A stretch of 64,000 nt of DNA, taken from the NCBI GenBank assembly GCA_950106755.1, contig OX467083.1, positions 22,935,029-22,999,028 of the forward strand, read 5' to 3'. A program made the position numbers and the translations under genes. The stretch is from Climacium dendroides (lineage: Eukaryota; Streptophyta; Bryopsida; Hypnales; Climaciaceae). Positions 19,865-31,266 of the stretch are shown here, piece after piece; positions within the stretch are counted from its first letter, which is position 1, and each line of letters opens with the position of its first letter. The notes under the pieces were generated by a model, which had not been told where the DNA came from, did not search any database, and saw nothing but the letters and a program-made list of their open reading frames with translations.

Positions 19865-22800
19865 ATGGATGGCACCCCATCAAACTTGTGGCCTGAAGAG
19901 ACAAATCTCCAGACTCCAACTACAAGAGACTCAATGCAACCGGCCATTGCAGGGGACGGAGAAGGGGAAGACGAGGGTGACATGATGGAAGAAGATGCAC
20001 CGGTCATTGTGATGGAGGGAGATGACAAAGATTTTTTGGAAGAACTCCGCCAACACCACAAGGTGGATTCGGTGAATTCTATAGCGTCCCTTCGAATGAA
20101 GCCGCACCACCTTTTCAGAATGAACATCCCACTCTGCCAGATGGTGTCCATGCCCATGGTAAGGCCTACCTTATCATGCGACCTCAAGTTCCTAGAACAC
20201 GAGTTCAGCAAGGGCTACCGCGACGGGGCAGCGGTTTTCTATGTGACAACAACTGACGAGGCCGGAGAGAGCTCCCAATTCACTGAAGGGGAGATGGAGG
20301 CGTGGGAGCCGCTATAGAAGGAAAAGAACGACGTGTTCAATGCCTACGTGGAATCCGTGCCCGAACTCAGGTTTTTAAAAAACCTGAAGTTCTATGTTTG
20401 CGATGGAAACCATCGACTCATCTCTTGGATGAAGTACATTGGCAAAATGCATTCCAAGGACATTGAATGGCATTACGCGGTGGATGCCATTGTACTTGAC
20501 ACAAAGAAGAGGACGGAGCTCGTCATGCATGTCATGCATGACATCAACAAGTATGCTTTCTGATACCTTCAAGCCTTTCTTATGTACTTTTGTTTTACAT
20601 TTTAATTTTTTTTATGTGGTTTTCGGATGCTGCAGATACTGTGATGAATCTCACTATGATTAATTGTTTTTCAGATCCACCGAGGATTCTCACGTCAAAA
20701 CCAACTTGGTTCACACACTCTATAGGGTGCAAAAGTATGCCCTTCTTCCTATTGAGCGTTTTCAAGAGATGTTGAGGCCTTCCGAGCTTCAACTGTGTGG
20801 GGCACCGAAACCGAAGCTGACGTGGTATTCTATGCCACTACAAGTCTTCACGGCATTTGTATTCAGGGTGAGGATGCTCAGGCTTGTTGAATTTTATGTG
20901 TTATATTCTCTTCTATTTTATACTTGCTTTATTTGTATTTGAAGGTGCTATTTTTCACTTGCTTCTACAGCAAGAGGTTGCGCAGTCTGCAAATGCAGCT
21001 GGTCGCAAATACAATGAGGTGACAGCACAGGAAGACCGTTCCCCCGTGGAACTAGCGCAAGCGATGCGAGCTGGGGCAAACGAGAAACTCGGGAAAATAA
21101 ACGTCAAGATGTCCAAGTTGGTGGCAGTAGCCAATCCGGCGAACAAGTCAAGGTTTATTGAGGAGGTACCTCCATCCCCTTGATAGCATTCATATGACAT
21201 TGCGATTAGGAAGTCTGAAACAGTGACTAACTTCATTTTGTTTTTTAATATCAGATTGAGAGACATTGGAGTGCCAATGAAGTGCCAGAGATGACTCTGG
21301 AGAAGCTACAAATGGTGGCCACTTGCAACACCACGGCAGAGCACAAGATCAAGTTCTTGAAATGGTGGAACTCATCAACACCATCTCAACATGCCAGGCG
21401 ATTCCCGCCTAAGCCAGTTTCTGAGACATTACTTGGTCCCTTCTTGAACCGCTATGTGTGGTATGCTGGGGTAAGTGATAATCTTTGTATAAATTTTTAG
21501 ACGTCATTGGATTTGGATTTTCTTTGTTTAGAATTTCTAGAGTTCATTTTCTTTCAGTGGATGATAAATTTTTGTTGTTCTATGTTTTCTCAGATCGAGG
21601 ATGCAGCGGTGAAGTACTTTGACGACGTTGTCCAGCACGACGGCATTGTCATCAATATGAACGTCCCGCTGCAGCCGGAGACCTTACAAGAGTACCTGGA
21701 GGGATGGAGGAGGAAAATTTGGGATGATGGATATATGAACTACCTCAGGGGATCAAATTATTTCAAAAAGAACGACAATTTCAAGAAGTATGAGGGGTCC
21801 GAACAGGTAGTGAGAAGAGTGCTCTATCGGTATGTCTTACACCACTTTTGTAAGGCTCATTCAAAAATGCTAATTAATTGGGAACCAATTCAATCTTCCA
21901 AGACTTCCATAGCCTGCCTTCAAAGTAGCATATAATTTGTTTCCAACTCAGGTTCACTTTATCTTGATTCTCATTTGGTATTTGTGATGGAAATGTCTGG
22001 ACTAAAACTTCACGTGCCGCTCACTTTTCCTTCAATGTTACATATTTTTTGGCAATTTAGGTATTTCAAGTTTAAACTTGAGGGAAAAGGTGCAATCAAA
22101 AAGGATGACTTCCCAGAATTCCTTAGGAGTTTTCTTGATCGCCATTCGGCAACCTGCATGTACACTTCGAGTCAACTCCAAACGTACACCACGGCTCATC
22201 TTAGCCGTGGCGCGTGGTACCTCGATTGCCCTATTGGATACACGCATCCATCGGAGCAAGCTCTCCGGGATTCTTTGGAGGGCATTAGTGGGGTTGACTT
22301 AAATGTCGATGAGTTCGCAGGTCTCAACGCAGTTCAAAAGGCGAAGGCGATTGCCAAAAGGGACAGAGCTGACAGAAAGAAGGCGGCTAATCTACATTTG
22401 GCGCTAGAAACCAAGTCAAAGAGGGAGGCAGATCGCTTGGCAAAGCAAGAGGAGAAGGAGAGGGAGAAATTGAGAGAGAAGGAGGAGATAGCGAAGGCCA
22501 AAGGCAAGCAAAAAGATGAGGGCGATACCGGGGTTCCATTGTCTTCAGCAGTTGACTAGAGCTCGCAGTTGGTGGAAGGAAGCCACTCCGGGATGAAGAG
22601 GAAGGCCATACTTCCAGAGTGGACGGAGAATATGCTGACCCAAGGCACACAAGTCTTGGTGACAGACGACGACGATGTCAGAACAGAGGAGCTTATCTTA
22701 AACATGTCCATCATTGATATTATGGAAGATTCTGAGAATTCACCACCAAATCCGTATATTGAAGTCATGGACTTCATTCAAAAGGTATCGTGAACCTTCA

Positions 22801-24314
22801 AATGTATTTGAATTTTCCTCTCTTTCAATTTCTGAATGAGTTTCTTGTTTCTTGTTCAATCCTCTTGTGACATGGTAAACTTCTTCGTTGCAGGTGAATG
22901 TAGGGAAACCGCGCTCATTCGACGGTAGGGTCACCAGAGACCCTTTGGTGGATCTAATCATCTTCGATTGCCAAGAGAACCTGCCTATGCCTCTTGTCTC
23001 AGAGAAGTGCGTTCCCTCGTGAAACGCGGACCCAGCATATGCTGGAATGCAAAATGCATTCCAATTTGCCGAGGAGTATTTACAAGACAACGGTTGTCTC
23101 CTGGTGTTTCATTCCTACAACGTTCAGTCTCGAAGTATGTTTGCAGGGTTGATGAAGATTTTTAAGAACTTGAAGATGAAGAAAGAGTGATTGGCATTCA
23201 ACCAATTGGACCTTGTGTCGGGAATAAACCTTGGCAAAACAGTGAGTTCTCTATTCTATTTTTCATGTGATTTTAGGTTTTCTTTTAGATGTGATTCTTG
23301 GTTTGATATATGGTGTGATTGTCAATGGCATTCCCCTCTTTACTAATTAATTTTTTGATACAGACCGTGAAGTTCGGAGTCACCCTTTTCATAAAGGACG
23401 TGGGTGGAAAAGTGGCATCACTTTTCCAATTTAGGCAGACCACAGCCATGACCAAAGCAAAGTGGAACCTCCAGAAGAAAGACATGGTCATCAATTACAT
23501 TACTGAGGAAACCATGATGGTAAACAAGGAAACCAAAGCGCCTTGGCGTGGACCCCGAGAGAAAGATGTGAGATTCCTACAGTTTTTCATCGAAGGTTGT
23601 ACCGATGAAGATGATGTAGTTCTCGACTGCACCACTGCTACAGGTATAATACTACTCAGTTTCAAGAAAGAGTTCTAAAATGAATTGTTTATTCTTGTAA
23701 AGATGTACTTAAACATTGATCACCACATGCTTCTATTGCAGGGGCGTCCATTACGGCTTGTCGTGGGATGGGCCGCCATATTGTGGCCTTGGAGAAGGAC
23801 ATCGATATCTTCAACATTGTTCTGAAGCCGATGAAGAAAGCCACTCCAGTAGAAGGAGTGACTCAAGCTCCAGTGGAAGCTATTGCCGCCCTTGATCTTG
23901 ATGCCGTACACGTCGAACCAATGGTGTTCACACGCACCGTTAGACCTAGTAAGTAAGTTTTGCTTTGTAATGACAACATTTTTTTGTTTTGTAATATACG
24001 TTGCATATAAAGAATTTCAAGGACCTAAACCTTCTATGTGTGGTTCTTTAAGGAACGAAGCAGTGAAGGGAACGCACCCAATGAAGAAGATTCGAAGACT
24101 TATCTTGAGTCCGAAGAAGTCTTACGAACTTCCAATGTATGTCGAGAAGATGGCGACACAATATGAACAGCATAGTTGTAGAGATCCTAAACCTCGCATT
24201 CCGAAGTATGCTGCAAATGTGGTTCATTTTGTAGACGTTTCAGCTTTTGAGGGTGAGGAGACACCAGAGTCGTCTTCTAGTGAGGTTTCTATGACCGAGT
24301 CCACCGCAACTTAG
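19865..24314 (+). pseudogene. ParB-like domain plus beta-class DNA methyltransferase-like gene, four premature stops
   Basis: Ten exons chain in phase: 19865-20550, 20675-20867, 20971-21165, 21255-21470, 21594-21829, 22061-22781, 22894-23241, 23364-23643, 23742 to about 23951, and about 24052-24314 (last junction least certain). The product would be about 1,100 residues. Exon 1 has a ParB/sulfiredoxin-type motif, FYVCDGNHRLISWMKYIGKM. Exon 6 has a charged coiled coil (AKRDRADRKKAANLHLALET, then KQEEKEREKLREKEE). Exons 7-9 follow a beta-class amino-methyltransferase order: DLIIFDCQENL at the motif IV position, NGCLLVFHSYN, then VLDCTTATG plus GMGRHIVALEKD (motif I and its acidic end). In-frame stops: TAG 20315, TAG 22557, TGA in exon 7 after KCVPS, and TGA after MKKE. 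The motif IV DPPY/SPPY is replaced by DCQE, so catalysis is doubtful even if restored. ParB-domain/methylase fusions are known in bacteria and phages; the plant role is unknown. Confidence 0.7.
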
Positions 24315-25215
24315 ACTCATAAGATTGACGAATCTTATGAGTTGAACTATGTGTATTCCTTTTATGTTTATTTGATTTGTGTGTGTTATGGCTACAAATG
24401 AGGTGCAATGTACTTCTTGCTTGATACTAAACTTGCCCTAAAAAATGTTATGAAATATACACCCAGAGAGAAACAATGTCTCTTGGACAAGTGTGGGAAT
24501 TATAGAATTTGGAGTTCATTTACAACTGTAGGAGTAGATACTCTGTAGTGGGGAAAAAATAGAGAAAACAAGGTACACTACATTATTTATTGCAAATTAG
24601 TGAGTAGTGCGAAAAAATGTGATTGGAATAAAAATGGAAAGAAATTATAACTCCTTCCAATGGTAACTCCTACATAGTGGAAAAAAAATGGAATGCAAAT
24701 AAATGTAGTCACCTTTAAACGGTGATAGTCATGATATGAAGTAGTGAATAAAATGAGGTCACACTTGCCCTTCTAATGAACACATAGATTTGAATAGGAA
24801 GACAAACAAAGCTCAACAAGTGAACCACTCTACCTAAACCCCCAACAATAAAATATCACTAGTAGATAACATTGCCTTCCTACACCTTTGGCTCATTTAG
24901 GTACTTTCACCTTCTTCCAACAATCCATATCTGATAAGACACCCTAGCTCTATTTTATGTGCAACAAAAATCCCTTAAATATAGAAGTATCCTTCATAGT
25001 CCACAAATGGCACTACATTCCCTAAATTGCTTTTGCTTTTTTAATCCACGGTTATAGAGCCTATAGTCACCCTAAATCCACGGTCATGGATTCGTTGCCG
25101 ACCCTCTATTCAATTTTTGATTTTTGCACAAAATTTTTCTTAAACAAAATTCCTGCTCACAGGCTCGCACACTAGCAACCCTGATTCCATGTCTTCTTCT
25201 TTTATACTTGATTCA
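24315..25215. other. AT-rich spacer, no gene
   Basis: The first 150 bp are probably 3' flank of the preceding gene. From about 25.0 kb the text (CCACGGTCATGGATTCG, CTGCTCACAGGCTCGCACAC) is a diverged counterpart of the reverse complement of 9.5-9.7 kb, which extends the R1 repeat family leftwards. Confidence 0.35.
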
Positions 25216-25425
25216 ACCTAAAATATAGAAATCTCTAGTCACACGTATCTACCCTAAATTTCTATGTTGCTAAAAATAGCAGATTGGTCCATTAGAGGTT
25301 AATGAAATTTTGAAATCTAATATTACTTTAACCTCTAAAGGACCAAGGGGCTATTTTTTAGCAACTTCAAAATTTTAGGCAGGTATGTATGACTAAAGAT
25401 TTACATCTTTTAGTCTAAAATATTG
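25216..25425. repeat. Foldback element of about 210 bp
   Basis: The left half (CTAAATTTCTATGTTGCTAA, then GGTCCATTAGAGGTTAA) pairs with the right half (TTAACCTCTAAAGGACC, then TTTTTAGCAACTTC). The pairing continues outward through GTATCTACC/GGCAGGTATGTAT to AATATAGAAATC/GATTTACATC. Only about 25 bp in the middle are unpaired. A related right arm appears at about 40930-41040. Confidence 0.75.
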
Positions 25426-25533
25426 ATAGATTGTTGAGACGAGGAATACATTTCATTTTCACTAAATTCCATAACACATTAGGAAAAAATTGAACCCACA
25501 AAGAGGCCTTGAGTTTTCTTACTAATTTTTATA

Positions 25534-25760
25534 CACTAGAAGAAACCAAAATTTTCGATGTCTAAGGGAACGGATTTTAGGTGACGTTGAAGAAAACAAC
25601 CTATGTTTTTCTGTCAACAATTATCTCCATTAATGTTCCATTGGACATCATTATTGACATGAAAAATACAGGTTGTTTTTTTCAACGTCACCTAAAATTC
25701 GTTCCCTTTGACGTCGGCTGTTTTTTTGAATGTCATCTAAAACAAGGTTTTCTTATAGTG
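25534..25760. mobile_element. CACTA-type MITE with 3-bp target duplication
   Basis: It starts CACTAGAAGAAACC and ends GGTTTTCTTATAGTG, flanked on both sides by ATA (25531-25533 and 25761-25763). The 3-bp duplication and CACTA ends fit the CACTA/En-Spm superfamily. Inside, GGTGACGTTGAAGAAAACAA pairs with a complementary segment ending CAACGTCACC, and a second, weaker copy of that arm follows. Confidence 0.75.
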
Positions 25761-26084
25761 ATACTAATTGAATGAATATGAAAATGGCCACGTCCTCATT
25801 AGTACCACCACTTGGCATGTGCTTCATTCTTCATGATGAAACCATCATGAGATTTATAAGATTATGGAGATGGATTGGGTAATAATTACAAATTTTTGAA
25901 TTCATTGTGCAATTCATAGCCCAATTAGTGAGTTGAAAAGGCTCTTTCCACCTAAATTTACGAGATCATGGAGATAGATTCGACAATGATGATGAATTTT
26001 TGAATTCTTGTCCCAATTAGTAAGTTGAGAGGGCTTTTCCCACCCAAGCTTTTGCATTACGAAGCGGCCTCGTTTGGGGTTCAA

Positions 26085-26990
26085 TTTTTTCCTAATGTTT
26101 AAAAGTATGAGTCAAAAGTAATGGTAAAAAATGTTGTTTGTTTCTCAATTCAGGCAGTCCAGGCATATAGAAATAGTCACTTCTTTTAAAAACAAAAAAT
26201 TAGATATTGTTTGAATAGAGTTAAATGTACGTGAAAAGCTCAGATCATTCCATTTTGATTAGTGAATCAGTAATTATGAAGTTTATTTGTTTGTGGGCAC
26301 TTATAGATTCTCTACTCACTACTAGAAAATTTATTTTTTCTGTTGTTTTGGTCACGTTGATCCAGTCAAAATTTGACAAAAATTTGTTGATTTTAACAGA
26401 TTTATGTCAGATTTTGACCGGATCAACGCGACCAAAACAACAGAAAAAATAAATTTTCTAGTAGTGGGTACTCTACACTAAACTTTGAAGTCCTTTATCT
26501 TACTTAATTTTCAAAATTTCTCATCAAATATAAAATCATACAATGTAGATTTTTTTAACAACATTGCAACCATTGGGATTGACATTTTTCTATTCCATAA
26601 TTAAATTCTTCACAATTTATAATTTTGAATCATTTTCTACTTCTTTCTACTAACTATTTTTTTCCTATATGTTGTACTATTCAGCTATTCTAGATGAAAA
26701 TTTTCAAACATATTAACAACTTGTGTAGAAAAATGAATGTAAGGAAGCACCACCATTTTGAACATTTTTTCATAGAAAAGTGAGCTTGTGAATTGCAGAT
26801 GCCCGGTTTTTTGTAGGGCCAGAAAGAATAATTGGTTGATTCAAACACTAATATCTTGCAATCTATAAGGTGAAATTTTTTGATATTTTTTCTACATTTT
26901 TTCAAGCTAATGTACTATAAGATCCTATGGTTATATGTGTCAAAAAAAAAATATGAGAATTTGGTACTTGTACGGAAAATGACAGTTTCT
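26085..26990 (+). repeat. Dispersed repeat R1 (plus-oriented copy)
   Basis: Similar over hundreds of bases to 41045-41850 and, in reverse complement, to 8690-9500. Shared stretches include TCATTCCATTTTGAT, GCAGATGCCCGGTTTTTTG and AAGATCCTATGGTTATATGT. No coding capacity was recognised. The CACTA MITE at 26317 is inserted within it. Confidence 0.65.
26317..26466. mobile_element. CACTA-type MITE, copy 1 of a pair
   Basis: 150 bp, almost entirely two complementary arms: CACTACTAGAAAATTTA at the left, TAAATTTTCTAGTAGTG at the right, with GTTTTGGTCACGTTGATCC opposite GGATCAACGCGACCAAAAC. It is homologous along its length to 61564-61714. The flanking triplets (ACT and GGT) do not match, so the target duplication is lost here. 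Confidence 0.85.
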
Positions 26991-27743
26991 TAGCGGTTTC
27001 AAGGAAAACATAGTCAATCATGGAATTTTAGGGGTTAAATACCTTTACATGTTACAAGAGAACATGGTCACAAATAGGTGATTATAACAGAAATCATAAG
27101 TGTTTCAATAATGCTCCGAAACATATGAAATCGCTTGGGTTAGACTCCACATCAATTCTTCTTCAAGTGAAAAAAAAGGAAAAATACTTTTGAGCATCTG
27201 TAACCCATCAAAAAGGATGACTAGCCCTAAAAGGGTCGGTTTATGAGCCTACTATCATAGATGGCAATTGCACTTGTCTTCAAAGGAAAATTTTTTGAAA
27301 ATTATTTGAAGAAGTCTCATGTCCCTAAAATTAACCCCTAAAGGACCATTGTTCCTTCGGGGGACAAATGGGATTTCGGGCAAGTACCTATGGGCTGAAT
27401 TTTTTTTGTGATTTTTTGATACTTTTTTTGAAGATAGAAAAGCTAATAATATTTATGAGAGTATAATTTTTTTCTGAACAATAGTTATGACCAAATAAGC
27501 TCAATTGAGGGGACCGGGGGCAACAAAAAAAATTTTGAAAATTAAAACTAAAATTAAAAAAAAGGATTATACTTTTGTGTATATGTGAAGCTTTTATTCA
27601 TTCCATTTAGATTTTTTTTGAGAAAGTTATGGACAATCTTGTTTTTCGAGCAATTAGAGCATCTTCTTGAAAAAATAACTTGTAGGATTCATTTTGGGTT
27701 TCAATTTTTATAATTTTTAAATATAAAATTTTTTGCATGGTTT

Positions 27744-27915
27744 ATCTTGATTGCTAAAACAATCTCACCATTGGGATTTAATTAAATTGAAATTAAAATG
27801 CATTAAATTTAGTGCATTTTAATTTCAATTTAGAGATATGAAATTAATTATCTTGATTGCTAAAACAATCTCACCATTGGGATTTAGTGCATTTTAATTT
27901 CAATTTAGAGATATG
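27744..27915. repeat. Tandem duplication of about 100 bp with one hairpin arm lost
   Basis: ATCTTGATTGCTAAAACAAT through GGGATTTA, and then TAGTGCATTTTAATTTCAAT through GATATGAA, occur twice (about 27745-27843 and 27850-27915). The first copy holds an extra segment (about 27779-27808) complementary to the following AATTTCAATTT stretch, forming a hairpin that the second copy lacks. Confidence 0.7.
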
Positions 27916-28029
27916 AATTGTTTAGATTTTCCTTCTATCTTGTACCTACTTCTACTTAGCAATTTTGAAGAATAGAAATAAAGTGTTTTTTTTGAGTATT
28001 TTGAATTTTTTCTAAACCTTCAAATCAAT

Positions 28030-28300
28030 TTTATACTATACAGATTAAAAGATCAAAATGCTATAGTGCAAAAAATTAAAGTTAAAAATGTTCAAAGTCA
28101 AAAAAATCTATTACCGCATTGTGCTGAAAATTTTATTTTTTCTACTTTAAACACAGATATCTTGCAATCTATGTGGTCAAAAATTTTGAAATTTTTTTCA
28201 CACATTCTCATACTAGTTAGGTGTAAGATCCTATGGTTAGATGTGGGAAAAAATAATTTTTAATTTTTTTAAACTTTTACTATAGAAATGACAGTTTTGA
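28030..28300 (+). repeat. Partial copy of repeat R1
   Basis: It shares ATATCTTGCAATCTATG and AAGATCCTATGGTTAGATGT with the right-hand part of the R1 copies at 26.8 kb and 41.7 kb. AT-rich, with no gene. Confidence 0.55.
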
Positions 28301-29449
28301 GTGTTTTCTAGCAAAAAAAAGACCTTGGCCCTTTACGGGTTCAGTTCCAGCTCCTCAGTAGGCACTACGGTAGGGTGCTCAAACTCCAACTGTACATTTA
28401 GAACCGCCCCTATAAATGGTATTGGAATGGACTTTAGGTGGTTCTTGAATTGACCTTCAGTGTCAGTAAATGAATCAAGAAAAATACTATTTATTATTGC
28501 AAGAGCCAATCAGTCTCCTTTCTTTTCCCATTTCTTTTTAGAAATTGCAGTGAGCACTTTATGAAAGACAAATAGGGACCTACTACACATCTCGTTTGAA
28601 AATTCATAACTAATTCAAAAATGATCCAAAAAATATGAAACAACTTGGGTCAGATGCCAATTCTTCTTCTCTTTCAAGGAAAATTTATTCAAAAATATTT
28701 TAAACAGTTTCACCTACCCAGAATTCAGTTCCAGTGCTTAGATGGTCGGTTTATGGACCGACTACCTTATATGGACCTTGTACCCTATGATGACTTCAAG
28801 GTGCAAAATGTACGTCACAGTAACGTTCCTTCCATATGAGAAATGATACATTACTTTCAAATTTTAGCCTGCCGTCATTTTCAATACAGGGGCTTACGTA
28901 CAGTACTGTCACTGACACTGAAAGTTCACACATCAGTATAGATGTATATGTTTATAATGGTCGGTGTCCTGTCACAAGTTATTTATTTTAAGTATTGGAG
29001 TGGTTTAGTACTTGAAGAGGCTGATTTCCTAACAAGTGAGAAGCCCATGCTGAAAGAAGCCTCGTAGACAGAGTGACAGACGACCCAAGCTTAGCAACTG
29101 CACTGAAAGTGGAGTTCTTCAGCCCCTTTTGCAATGAAATTCCGCTCCATTTCTTTCTACGCGCGTATCTCGGGAGTTAGTGATACCTCCACTTCATGGC
29201 AAGACATGCAGCCCACTACGCAAGCGAACATGCATGATGTCAGCAACGGACGACTTGTAAACAACTTCTGTGATACTATAATGTGGTTGGAATTGGGCGT
29301 CGGCACGGGTGCAGTTGAAGAAGGCAGGGGAGTGCAACTTGTTCACTTCATGTTCGTAGGAAAGGATTCCCTCTCCTTCTTGATGATTGGACGTCCTACC
29401 TTCGCCATCTTCAACTTTTGTTGCTTCGACTCCAAGTGCAACTGAAGAT
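28301..29449. other. Spacer with one unrecognised ORF
   Basis: A 103-codon plus-strand ORF at 29134-29445 (ELGVGTGAVEEGRGVQLVHF) has somewhat protein-like composition, but I cannot assign a family and no splice partners are evident. The remainder shows no structure. Confidence 0.25.
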
Positions 29450-30099
29450 AACTAACGTCCAGTTTATACTGTGCCTAAGGCTGGATGGAAGGCCGGCCGG
29501 ATTTGCCTTCAATCCGGCTCAAGTTTTTCCATCCGGCCCTAGTTAATGTAAACCCCTTGGGCCGGACCCTTGGGCCGGATTTTAGGGCCGAGTTTCCAAT
29601 TCATGTGCTCTTGGATTTTCTCAATGCTCAATTAAAAAAAATATAAAAACATGCACATCTATCTTTCTTTTCTTTTCTTTTTAGTTAAAAACAAAGATTT
29701 TTTTAAATATTTTTTAATATTTTTTTTCTTTTTTTCTTTTTCTTTTTCCTTTCTGTTCCTATATATTTTATTTCTAAAATAAAAAAGAAGTTTATTTATT
29801 TATTTATTTACTTAAAAATAAAAAATAAATTTAATGTTTTGGTTTTCCTCTTATATAGAACATACATTTGTAATCAGCATGTTTAATGCTAAAACAGAGG
29901 TACTTCATTGTAGTCACTTAGATGATGATTTTCCTTTAAAATTAAAAAAATAAATACATAAGGGAGTTTGCTCTAAAAAACCCCATGCTCTAAGAGTAAT
30001 TATGACGGAGAGGTACATTTTGCTTTATTGAATGTACTAGCACATTTTAGGACATGGTCACTTTTAGTGCCCGTTGCCTTTCAACTTTAAAAAATTCAT

Positions 30100-30480
30100 A
30101 ACTAATTACACAAAAATCTAAAAAATATGAAACAAATCAAGTCACCAAAAAAATATGAGGATAAAGGGCCTAATATGCATAATCCCAATCAATTTACGAC
30201 TTTTCAAAATCTATTCTACAATTTTTTAAATGAATCTTTAATGTGATTTTTTCTCCAAGATCTAGTGTATTTGAGGCTCATTTCCAAAAGCCCTCAACAC
30301 TATGAAAGTCAAGATTGTGATGGACACTCTTGTACAAAATCTTGAATAAATAAATCATAATCAATCATTTTGAAAATTGGATTTTTGATGCTAAAGCTAG
30401 ACTTAAAAAAGACTTTAAAATTTATATAAACTACTAGGAATAGCAACTTGGTTAAGTTTTATTAAACTTCAAAGTATTGT
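30100..30480 (+). repeat. Dispersed repeat R2, copy 1
   Basis: Homologous to 40600-40940: shared CAAGATCTAGT, GAGGCTCATTTCCAA, AACCCTCA-like blocks and GCTAGACTT through ACTACTA. No coding capacity. Confidence 0.6.
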
Positions 30481-30668
30481 TCACACCAAAATTTGGTACC
30501 TTGGGCATTTAGAAATTAAGAACAACTCTATCAAATAAACAAGTACCAAATTCCAAATAAAAATAAACATCTTATGTTGAGTCAGTTAAAAATGATTGAA
30601 CCAAACATGCTTAAAAATCTCATATTCAGTTAAGAATAATTTTATACAACATCTTATCAAACAAACAA

Positions 30669-30805
30669 GATTGTATATATTATATTATAATAAATTTATA
30701 TATTATATTACAACAAGTTTATATAATGTATTATAATGAATTTATATATTATATTATAACAAATTTATATATTATTTTATAATAAGTTTATATAATGTAT
30801 TATAA
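30669..30805. repeat. AT-only tandem repeat
   Basis: About four units of roughly 32 bp built from TTATATATTATATTATAA and TTTATATAATGTATTATAA. Low-complexity sequence with no other signal. Confidence 0.8.
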
Positions 30806-31266
30806 ACTGTGTACAGTTCCATTCCAGAGCTCCCAGCCCACTACTCCCAATGTCAAACTGGAATATTGGCAACAGATCAAGCTCTAAAAATTTAGCAATG
30901 CACATTAGTGAAAGTTTCTTGAGCTCACAATTAACAAGCATATACCAATGTAGAAAACAAAAGACTTCACATTTGTAGACGGTGGAGATTTGTACAATCC
31001 AATGGAGGAGCCCAATTTGACCCCAATCTAGCCCTAGATGGGAGTTCGGGCCACCAAAAACCTCGGCTTGATTGCTTCCCTTGGGCCGGATGGTTTGGCG
31101 CCAAAACCATGCCACCTAAGGCGACACATAGGATGAGTTGTAGTTCCATCCGGTCCCAAGTATAAACGCCTTGGGCTGGATTTGGAGAAATTGAGCACTC
31201 CTATTGGTTCAAACTTGAAGAGTTCCGGCCGGCCCTCAATCCAGGCCCAAGTATAAACCGGCCCTA

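Larger units (their letters stand above)
29450..31266. mobile_element. GGCCGG-rich TIR element of about 1.8 kb, possibly hAT-like and non-autonomous
   Basis: The left end (about 29450-29500: AGTTTATACTGTGCC, then GGATGGAAGGCCGGCCGGA) is an imperfect inverted repeat of the right end (CCGGCCGGCCCTCAATCC, then GTATAAACCGGCCCTA at about 31266). Further internal copies of CTTGGGCCGGA occur near both ends. The TAGGGCCGGTTTATAC-like terminus resembles hAT ends, but no 8-bp target duplication is clear. Inside are pyrimidine-rich and ATTT-repeat tracts (29660-29830), part of repeat R2 and an AT-rich tandem repeat; no transposase ORF is seen. Confidence 0.5.

Noticed and set aside
29134..29445. Dirigent or allene-oxide-cyclase-like protein
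   Set aside because: A short GTGAVEEGRG stretch recalls these families, but the remainder does not match and the ORF is isolated.
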